A stretch of DNA of 36,266 bases from Actinobacteria bacterium 13_1_20CM_4_69_9 (GTDB lineage: Bacteria; Actinomycetota; Thermoleophilia; Gaiellales; Gaiellaceae), in NCBI GenBank assembly GCA_001920085.1, contig MNJC01000051.1, positions 1 through 36,266 of the forward strand, read 5' to 3'. The notes under the pieces were generated by a model that worked only from the letters and a program-made list of their open reading frames with translations, did not search any database and was not told where the DNA came from. The first letter of the stretch is position 1, and every line of letters begins with the position of its first letter. A program made the position numbers and the translations under genes. Shown one piece after another: positions 31,253 to 36,266 of this stretch.

Positions 31253-31723
31253 GACGGCCGGGTAGTGCGTGAACGCGAGCTCTGCCGGCGACGGCAGCTC
31301 GGCCGGGTCGAACCACCGCAGCTCGACGAGGTCGTCCGCCGCGCACCCGTCGCCGCGCACGCGCGCGGTCCACGTGAAGCAGAGCACGATGCGCCCGTCG
31401 TACGGCTCGAGCCAGTAGCCGAGAAAGTCGAGCACCTCGAGCTCGAGCCCCGTCTCCTCGCGCACCTCGCGCCGCAGCGCGTCCAGCGGCAGCTCGGCCT
31501 CGTGCAAGAAGCCGCCGGGCAGGTCCCACAACCCGGCGCCCGGGTCCTGCGCGCGGCGGCCGAGCAGGACGCGTCCACGGTCGTCGAGGCAGACGGCCTC
31601 GGCGGCCGGAACGGGGTTTGCGTACCCGACGTAGCCGCATGCGCGGCACTCCACGCGGTCCGCGTGCTTCTCGATAGCCTCGCCGCAAATGGGACAGAAG
31701 CGCCAGCCGTCCAGGACACCCAC
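31220..31723 (-). CDS. Nudix hydrolase with N-terminal zinc ribbon
   Basis: The 167-residue product starts with a zinc ribbon (FCPICGEAIEKH, ECRACGYVGYANP) followed by a Nudix domain with the complete box G-x5-E-x7-REVREETGLEL. This layout resembles NUDT/NudC-like proteins that act on nucleoside diphosphate derivatives or, in NudC, NAD; the SQPWPFPxS motif of NudC is not seen, so the substrate is open. A TATCGT box (31731-31736, minus strand) ends seven bases before the GTG at 31723, which favours that start over the GTG at 31732. It overlaps the convergent kinase gene by 33 bases. Confidence 0.88.
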   Translation of the reverse strand: MGVLDGWRFCPICGEAIEKHADRVECRACGYVGYANPVPAAEAVCLDDRGRVLLGRRAQDPGAGLWDLPGGFLHEAELPLDALRREVREETGLELEVLDFLGYWLEPYDGRIVLCFTWTARVRGDGCAADDLVELRWFDPAELPSPAELAFTHYPAVLAAAVGYQHS

Positions 31724-31735
31724 GAGGAACACGAT

Positions 31736-32113
31736 ATGAGCCCGCGCGCTGCGGGTGCGACGCAGCACGAGCTCTCTCGCATCGGCCTGCTGGCGACCCT
31801 GCCGGGCGCGACGCTCGCGCGGCTCGCGGAGAACATGGTGCGCGAAGACATTCCCGCCGGCGCCGGGGTCGTCTCCGAGGGCGACGAGGGCGATCGCTTC
31901 TACGTCGTGCTCAGCGGGATGTTCTCGGTGACGCAGGAGACCCGTGGCGCCCAGGGCGTCCTGCGTCCGGGCGACTACTTCGGCGAGGTCGCGCTCGCGA
32001 TGCACATCCCGCGCACCGCGTCGGTGCGTGCGCTCACCCCCGCGACGGTCGCGAGCTGCGACGAGGCGACCTTCAACGAGTACATCCGGCCGCTGTTCGC
32101 CGACGACGGTTGA
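31736..32113 (+). CDS. Cyclic nucleotide-binding domain protein
   Basis: The 125-residue protein is a single CNMP-binding beta roll: LATLPGATLARLAENM, VVSEGDEGDRFYVVLSG, and the phosphate-binding cassette LRPGDYFGEVALAMHIPRTASVRA (FGEVAL with the conserved Glu and the RTASV arginine). There is no DNA-binding or enzymatic domain, so it would act as a sensor subunit. The start ATG has GAGGA seven bases upstream. It is divergent from the Nudix gene with only 12 bases between starts, and its stop overlaps the next start (TTGA). Confidence 0.85.
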   Translation: MSPRAAGATQHELSRIGLLATLPGATLARLAENMVREDIPAGAGVVSEGDEGDRFYVVLSGMFSVTQETRGAQGVLRPGDYFGEVALAMHIPRTASVRALTPATVASCDEATFNEYIRPLFADDG

Positions 32114-32823
32114 CCGAACGCGTCTTCCTGCACGCGGGCATCGCCGATTCGCGGATGTACCGGCAGCAGGTCGAGACGCTCGCGCCGGCGCGTGCCTTCG
32201 ACCTGCCCGGCTTCGGCCACGGGCCCGCCGAGCCCGACGTCCTCGACTTCCGCACCTTCGTCCGCGACCGACTTCCCGACGAGCCGGTCGCGCTCGTCGG
32301 CACGTCCCTCGGCGGGACGATCGCGCTCGAGCTCGCGCTCGAGTCGCCGCAGCGCGTCGCGGCGCTCGTACTCGTCGGCTCCGGCCTCCCCGGCCACGAG
32401 TGGTCCGACGAGGTGCGCGCGTTCGGCGCCGAGGAAGAGGAGGCCCTCGAGCGCGGCGACCTCGATGCCGCCGTCGAAGCGAACCTGAGGCTCTGGCTCT
32501 CGGACGGCGTCGACCCGGAGGTGCGCGTACTCGTCGCGGAGATGCAGCGGACCGCGTTCGAGCGCCAGATCGGACACGAGGTGGAGATGGCGCGGCTCGA
32601 CCCGCCGGCTTCGACGCGGCTCGCGGACGTGCGCGTGCCGACGCTCGTCGTCACGGGCGACGAGGACGTGCAGGACATCCACGAGATCGCCGACAGGCTC
32701 GTCGCCGAGATCCCGGGCGCGGAGCGCGCGACGATCGCGGGCTCGGGGCACTTGCCGAGCCTCGAGCGGCCCGACGAGTTCGACCGCGTCGTCCTAGCGT
32801 TCTTCCGCAAGCACGGCGTCTGA
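32110..32823 (+). CDS. Alpha/beta hydrolase
   Basis: The 237-residue product has the compact hydrolase fold: FLHAGIADSRMY, DLPGFGHGP, the nucleophile elbow GTSLGG (Ser66), PTLVVTGDED with the probable acid, and a catalytic His214 in GSGHLPSLERP. Substrate unknown; it is typical of esterases or lactonases of the MhpC/BioH kind. The TTG start overlaps the TGA of the cNMP-binding gene, so translation is coupled. Its 3' end overlaps the beta-lactamase-like gene by 30 bases. Confidence 0.88.
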   Translation: MTERVFLHAGIADSRMYRQQVETLAPARAFDLPGFGHGPAEPDVLDFRTFVRDRLPDEPVALVGTSLGGTIALELALESPQRVAALVLVGSGLPGHEWSDEVRAFGAEEEEALERGDLDAAVEANLRLWLSDGVDPEVRVLVAEMQRTAFERQIGHEVEMARLDPPASTRLADVRVPTLVVTGDEDVQDIHEIADRLVAEIPGAERATIAGSGHLPSLERPDEFDRVVLAFFRKHGV

Positions 32824-33600
32824 CAGGTTCGGCCAGGCTTCCTTCGCCCAGTCGCCGAAGTCGAGGTCCGTGAGGACGCCGAGCGAGACGTCGGCATCGG
32901 GATCGACCCAGAGGAAGGTTCCGCTGCCGCCGAAGTGACCGAACGTGCGCGGCGACGCTCGCGATCCGGTCCAGTGCGGCTCCTTCGCGTCGCGCAGCTC
33001 GAAGCCGAGGCCCCAGTCGAGCGGATCGAAGCGCCCGAAGTCCGGGAGCACGCCGGCGAGCCCGGGGAACTGCACGGTCGTCGCCTCGGCGAGCGTCTCC
33101 GGCGCGACAAGCGCCGGGCGTTGCAGCTCGCGCGCGAAGAGGAGCAGATCGTCGAGGCTGCCGTGCAGCTCCGAGGCGGGCGAGCCGCGGAGCTCCGCAC
33201 TCATCCCCAGCGGCCGCAGCACGCCGGCCGCGAGGTACTCCCCGAAAGGCATCTCGGCGCGCTCGGCGACGTGCTCGGCAAGCGTCTCGAAGCCGACATT
33301 CGAGTAGATCCGCCGCTGCCCCGGCCGCCCTGTCGGCGCGCCCGGCTCGAACGGCAGCCCCGAGGCGTGCGCCAGCAGGTGGCGGACGGTGGACCCCTCG
33401 GGCCCGGCCGGCTCGTCGAGGTCGATCACTCCCTCCTCGGCCGCGACGAGCGCGGCGAGCGCCGTGACGAGCTTGGTCACGGACGCCCAGCGGAAAACGT
33501 GTTCACGCGGGCCGCGCATCTCGCCGAGGTCTTCGGCGCGCAGCACGAACGCCGCTTTCATGGTCGCCGGCCACTCGTCGATTTGCCGAAGCGCCTCCAC
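32794..33600 (-). CDS. Serine beta-lactamase-like / class C-type hydrolase
   Basis: The 268-residue product has the penicillin-binding fold motifs SxxK (SVTK, Ser40 and Lys43), YSN (99-101) and a C-terminal HFGGSGT in place of KTG, as in esterase-type members of the beta-lactamase/DD-peptidase (class C) family. There is no signal peptide, so it is more likely a cytoplasmic esterase or peptidase than a resistance enzyme. The GTG start is divergent from ridA with a 20-bp gap. Confidence 0.87.
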   Translation of the reverse strand: MEALRQIDEWPATMKAAFVLRAEDLGEMRGPREHVFRWASVTKLVTALAALVAAEEGVIDLDEPAGPEGSTVRHLLAHASGLPFEPGAPTGRPGQRRIYSNVGFETLAEHVAERAEMPFGEYLAAGVLRPLGMSAELRGSPASELHGSLDDLLLFARELQRPALVAPETLAEATTVQFPGLAGVLPDFGRFDPLDWGLGFELRDAKEPHWTGSRASPRTFGHFGGSGTFLWVDPDADVSLGVLTDLDFGDWAKEAWPNLSDAVLAEER

Positions 33601-33620
33601 CGGCGCGCGATACTACGTCG

Positions 33621-34007
33621 ATGGAGCGCCGGCTCGTCTTCTCGGGCAACCCGTACGAGGGCATCTGGGGACACTCGCGGGCGGTACGCGTCGGCGATCA
33701 CATATCCGTCTCCGGGACGGCTCCGATCCCCGCGGACGGCGCCGCTCCGCCGACCGACGCATACGGGCAGACGCGGCTCTGCCTGCAGATCATCCTCGAG
33801 GCGCTCGCCGAGCTCGGCGCGCACACGGAGGACGTCGTGCGCACGCGCGTGTACGGAACCCGCTCGGACATCTTCGACGACGTCGCGCGCGCCCACAGCG
33901 AGGTTTTCTCCGACATCCAGCCGGCAAGCGCCTTCGTCGTGATCAAGGAGCTCGCCAATCCGGCCTGGCTCGTGGAGATCGAGGCCGATGCGATCGTGAC
34001 GGCATGA
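33621..34007 (+). CDS. RidA/YjgF/YER057c family protein
   Basis: The 128-residue product has the RidA fold: GHSRAVRVGDHISVSGTAP, GQTRLCLQIILEALAELGAH, VVRTRVYGTRSDIFDDV, PASAFVVIKELANPAWLVEIEA, with the conserved arginine in VVRTRVY and glutamate in VEIEA. RidA enzymes remove reactive enamines or imines made by PLP enzymes. This belongs to a divergent subfamily (KELANP rather than the usual LP/G motif), so the exact substrate is uncertain. A GATACT box six bases upstream of the ATG hints at a leaderless mRNA; the stop overlaps the next ATG (ATGA). Confidence 0.9.
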   Translation: MERRLVFSGNPYEGIWGHSRAVRVGDHISVSGTAPIPADGAAPPTDAYGQTRLCLQIILEALAELGAHTEDVVRTRVYGTRSDIFDDVARAHSEVFSDIQPASAFVVIKELANPAWLVEIEADAIVTA

Positions 34008-35089
34008 ACGACAGGCAGATCTACCCGCCGTCGATCACCGGGAAGGGCGCGCGCTTCGCGCCCGGCGGCAGCGTCCTCGACCATGCCTTCGGCAAGAGCG
34101 ATCCGTACACGCTCGGCGTCGAGGAGGAGTACATGCTCCTCGACGGCGAGACGTTCGACCTCGTTCAGCACATCGACACGGTGCTCGCCGCCGTCGCGGG
34201 ACACGAGCTCGAGCCGGTCATCAACCCCGAGCTGATGCAGTCCGTGCTCGAGATCGCGACGCCGGTCTGCCACACGACCGGGGAGATCGCCGACCAGCTG
34301 CGGCGCATCCGCGGATACGTGATCGGCGTCGCGCGCGACCAGGGGATGCGCGTCGGCTCGGCCGGCACGCACCCGTTCAGCCTCTTCGAGCGCCAGCGGA
34401 TCACCGCGAAAGACCGTTCCCGCGCGCTCGTCGACCAGATGCAGTACGTCGCGCGACGCGAGCTGATCTTCGGCCTCCACATCCACGTCGCCGTCGACGA
34501 CGCCGAGAAGGCGATCAAGGTCGTCAACGGACTGCTGCCGCAACTCGGTCCGCTGCTCGCGCTGTCGGCGAGCTCCCCGTTCTGGCGCGGAGAGCCGACC
34601 GGGCTGCGCTCGAGCCGGCAGATGATCTTCGCCGCGTTCCCGCGCTCGGGCCCGCCGCCGCGGTTCGAGAGCTACAGCGACTACGCGGAGGTCGTCGGCC
34701 AGCTCGAGAAGACCGGCTGCATCGCCGACTACACGCACATCTGGTGGGACATCCGCCTGCACCCGCGGCTCGGGACGATCGAGATCCGCATCTGCGACGC
34801 CATCACCCGGCTCGAGGACGTCGTCGCCGTGGTCGCCGCGACGGGGCGCCGCAACCGCATTCCGATCATGCAGCTGATCCGGCGCACGCTGAAGGAGGTC
34901 GAGCCGCACGCGCGCGAGCTCGGTTCGGAGCGGGAGCTCGAGGGGATCGAGGAGATCCTCCGCGGCGGCAACGGCGCCGACCGTCAGCTCCGCGTCTTCA
35001 ACGCGAACCGCGACATCGTCGAGGTCGTCAGCGAGATCGCGAACGCCACGGAAGTCGCTGCTGCGGCTGCCCCGGCCGCAGCGAAGTAG
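34004..35089 (+). CDS. YbdK-type carboxylate-amine ligase (glutamate-cysteine ligase family 2)
   Basis: The 361-residue product has the GCS2 signature: YTLGVEEEYMLLDGETFDLV, NPELMQSVLEIATPVC, GSAGTHPFS, GLHIHVAVDD, and a C-terminal IRICDAITRLEDVVAVVA. The family forms gamma-glutamylcysteine or related amide bonds with weak activity in YbdK. The start ATG at 34004 overlaps the ridA stop. It ends ten bases before the selenoprotein candidate, whose -10 box overlaps its stop codon. Confidence 0.93.
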   Translation: MNDRQIYPPSITGKGARFAPGGSVLDHAFGKSDPYTLGVEEEYMLLDGETFDLVQHIDTVLAAVAGHELEPVINPELMQSVLEIATPVCHTTGEIADQLRRIRGYVIGVARDQGMRVGSAGTHPFSLFERQRITAKDRSRALVDQMQYVARRELIFGLHIHVAVDDAEKAIKVVNGLLPQLGPLLALSASSPFWRGEPTGLRSSRQMIFAAFPRSGPPPRFESYSDYAEVVGQLEKTGCIADYTHIWWDIRLHPRLGTIEIRICDAITRLEDVVAVVAATGRRNRIPIMQLIRRTLKEVEPHARELGSERELEGIEEILRGGNGADRQLRVFNANRDIVEVVSEIANATEVAAAAAPAAAK

Positions 35090-35092
35090 GCT
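35087..35092 (+). promoter_or_regulatory. Possible -10 box of the selenoprotein gene
   Basis: TAGGCT (its TAG is also the stop codon of the ybdK-like gene) ends six bases before the ATG at 35099. The same spacing occurs before several other genes in the window. Confidence 0.4.
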
Positions 35093-35098
35093 GCGCGC

Positions 35099-35557
35099 AT
35101 GCTGGGGTCAGGCGACCGAGTACCGGATGCGTCCGTGTGGACCGCGCCCAACGTGCGGCGCGAATTGTCAGAGGTGCTCGGCGACGGCCGGGCTCTCTTC
35201 GTCTTCTACCTCTTCGACTGGTCCTCGACCTGAACGAGCGAGCTGGAGCTCCTGCGTGACAGGAGCCCGCAGTTCGAGCAGGCCGGCGTGCGGCCGTTCG
35301 GCATCTCGCGCGACTCCGCGTGGACGCACATCGCCTGGGCGCAAACGCTCGACCTGAACTTCCCTCTCCTGTCCGACTGGAATGGCGAGGCGACGCGCGC
35401 GTTCGGCGTCGAGGGCGAGTTCCGCGGTCATCACGGCGTCAGCGAGAGGTCCGCGTTTCTCGTCGACTCGGACGGTACGGTCCGCGGCGCATGGCGCTAC
35501 GACACGGCCGAGGTGCCGGACTTCGACGAGTTGCTTCGCGCCGCGCAGGCTTCGTAG
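35099..35557 (+). CDS. Peroxiredoxin-like selenoprotein (in-frame TGA read as selenocysteine)
   Basis: The frame from the ATG at 35099 reads MLGSGDRVPDASVWTAPN, then FVFYLFDWSST, a TGA at 35231-35233 (codon 45), then TSELELLRDRSPQFEQAGV, GISRDSAWTHIAWAQTLDL, NFPLLSDWNGEATRAFGV and RSAFLVDSDGTVRGAWRY, ending at TAG. This is an AhpC/TSA-type thioredoxin fold of normal length (152 residues), and TGA falls exactly on the peroxidatic Cys position after FYxFDWSxT. No cysteine occurs elsewhere, so it would be a 1-Sec enzyme reducing peroxides. A SECIS-like hairpin follows the TGA. It overlaps the next gene by 67 bases. Confidence 0.85.
35231..35268 (+). promoter_or_regulatory. Bacterial SECIS-like element
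   Basis: Just after the TGA (35231-35233), GCTCCTG (35248-35254) pairs perfectly with CAGGAGC (35260-35266) around a CGTGA loop, extended by two G-C pairs beyond an A-C mismatch. The loop lies 22-26 bases downstream of the TGA and has GU near its top. Bacterial SECIS hairpins sit in this distance range and present a GU in the apical loop to SelB. Confidence 0.75.
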
Positions 35558-36266
35558 CGCTCGCCGCGGCGCTCTACCTCGCCGGCGGGATTGCCGCGAC
35601 GTGGCCCGCGGTGCTGCACTCACGCTCGCACTTCATGTCCGGCGGCGCGCCGGGGAACGGCGAGGCGTCGCCCGGAGACCACCTGCAGACGCTCTACCAC
35701 TACTGGCTCGTCGGCCATCAGCTCGAGCATGGCCGCGCGCCGTGGCGCGATCCGTATACGTTCCGGCCCGAGGCGAAGGCGCAGCCGAACTACGCCGGCT
35801 GGCCGTTCGGCTTTCTGTTCTGGCCGGTCGGCGCCGCATTCGGCCTCGTCGCGGGCTGGAACCTGCTCCAGCTCGTCGTCTACGTGCTCGCGGGCCTGTT
35901 CACCTGCGCGTGGCTGCGCGAGCTCGGGCTGCCGCGTGGGCCGGCGCTCGCCGGGGGGCTCGTGTTCGCCATCGCTCCGTACCGCGTGCAGCAGAGCGTC
36001 GGCCATCTGCTCGGACCGATCTCGATCCTGCTGCCGCTCTCGCTGTGGGCTTTCGAGCGCGGCTGGTTCTGGCTGTCGGCGCTCGCCCTCGCTTCGATTC
36101 CGCTCTCGGGGCAGGTGCACCTCGCGCTCGGCGCGATCCCGTTCGTGCTCGCGTACATGCTCGTTCGCAGGCGCGACCGGCGCGCGGTGATCGGGGCAGT
36201 CGCAGGCGCGCTTGCGGCCGTCGGGGCGGGACTGCTCGTGCGCGAGACGCTGATCAGGGGGTCGAC
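35491..36266 (+). CDS. Polytopic membrane protein, glycosyltransferase-like (cut by window edge)
   Basis: The frame starts MALRHGRGAGLRRVASRRAG, has a first helix FVALAAALYLAGGIAATWP, an extracytoplasmic loop (GDHLQTLYHYWLVGHQLEHG, APWRDPYTFRPEAKAQPNYAG), then helices WPFGFLFWPVGAAFGLVAG, LLQLVVYVLAGLFTCAWL, GLVFAIAPYRVQQSVGHLLG, ILLPLSLWAF and more up to the window end. The loop with WRDPY and the overall layout resemble lipid-linked sugar transferases of the GT-C type, but the catalytic region is not fully visible. The ATG lies inside the selenoprotein gene (67-base overlap). Confidence 0.7.
   Translation, partial: MALRHGRGAGLRRVASRRAGFVALAAALYLAGGIAATWPAVLHSRSHFMSGGAPGNGEASPGDHLQTLYHYWLVGHQLEHGRAPWRDPYTFRPEAKAQPNYAGWPFGFLFWPVGAAFGLVAGWNLLQLVVYVLAGLFTCAWLRELGLPRGPALAGGLVFAIAPYRVQQSVGHLLGPISILLPLSLWAFERGWFWLSALALASIPLSGQVHLALGAIPFVLAYMLVRRRDRRAVIGAVAGALAAVGAGLLVRETLIRGS

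Noticed and set aside
35231-35233. TGA as a simple nonsense mutation or sequencing error in the peroxiredoxin
   Set aside because: It falls exactly on the catalytic cysteine codon, is the only stop in the frame, and is followed by a correctly spaced SECIS-like hairpin; error remains possible but less likely.
35591-36190. 199-codon open frame at the right edge
   Set aside because: Ser/Arg/Cys-rich wrong-frame translation; the frame starting at 35491 gives regular membrane helices.
1-36266. CRISPR arrays, insertion sequences, prophage or integrase genes
   Set aside because: No regular short repeats with unique spacers, transposase, integrase or terminal-repeat pairs were found.

Overview
The window is high-GC bacterial chromosome. 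Codon use, many GTG/TTG starts, the tig-clpP pair, and several protein families I know mainly from deep-branching Actinomycetota point to class Thermoleophilia (Gaiellales or Solirubrobacterales type). That placement is an inference from gene content, because no rRNA is present. There are no insertion sequences, phage genes, CRISPR arrays or rRNA genes. Six tRNA genes, all on the minus strand, are scattered between housekeeping and small accessory genes.

Layout. 1-2.2 kb: start of clpP and trigger factor (minus), a divergent histidine phosphatase, and tRNA-Leu, which overlaps the phosphatase 3' end in antisense. 2.2-5.9 kb: a secreted protein, a response regulator with a CHASE3 histidine kinase that is broken by a frame change and probable internal deletion, then small plus-strand genes (membrane protein, zinc ribbon, YCII/DGPF protein). 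5.9-6.77 kb: a gene-free stretch full of stable hairpins that ends in an intrinsic terminator; I propose a large structured non-coding RNA. 6.8-10.5 kb: epoxide-hydrolase-like enzyme, secreted HtrA protease, and a gene-poor stretch with doubtful small ORFs and a lipoprotein. 10.7-17.7 kb: tRNA-Arg, His, Arg, Gly and Pro interspersed with a HAD phosphatase/PfpI pair, a CAP-domain protein, an AI-2E family permease, cyclophilin, CtaG and an EamA transporter. 17.7-23.4 kb: an internally deleted EamA remnant, a second CAP protein with a hairpin over its ribosome site, a response regulator, a 1038-residue multi-GAF histidine kinase and ispH. 23.3-30.4 kb: zinc ribbon, aminotransferase, DUF4173 membrane protein, a divergent isoleucyl-tRNA synthetase, thioredoxin and DUF2231. 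30.4-36.3 kb: diacylglycerol kinase-like, Nudix, cNMP-binding protein, alpha/beta hydrolase, beta-lactamase-like protein, RidA, YbdK-type ligase, a peroxiredoxin with an in-frame TGA, and the start of a polytopic membrane protein.

The two most notable items are hidden from ordinary gene calling. First, the peroxiredoxin-like gene at 35099-35557 reads through a TGA exactly where the peroxidatic cysteine should be, and a bacterial SECIS-like hairpin follows at once; it is very probably a selenoprotein. Second, the RNA candidate at about 5970-6725 carries at least ten hairpins, two clear GNRA tetraloops, two GCCG-capped hairpins and a terminator, and matches no large RNA class I can recognise. 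An 18-bp motif just upstream of it recurs (16/18) next to the promoter of the large histidine kinase.

A general feature is that about ten genes have a TANNNT-like -10 box ending 6-7 bases before the start codon, which suggests widespread leaderless transcription and helped choose starts. Two genes appear internally deleted, so decay or assembly error should be kept in mind.
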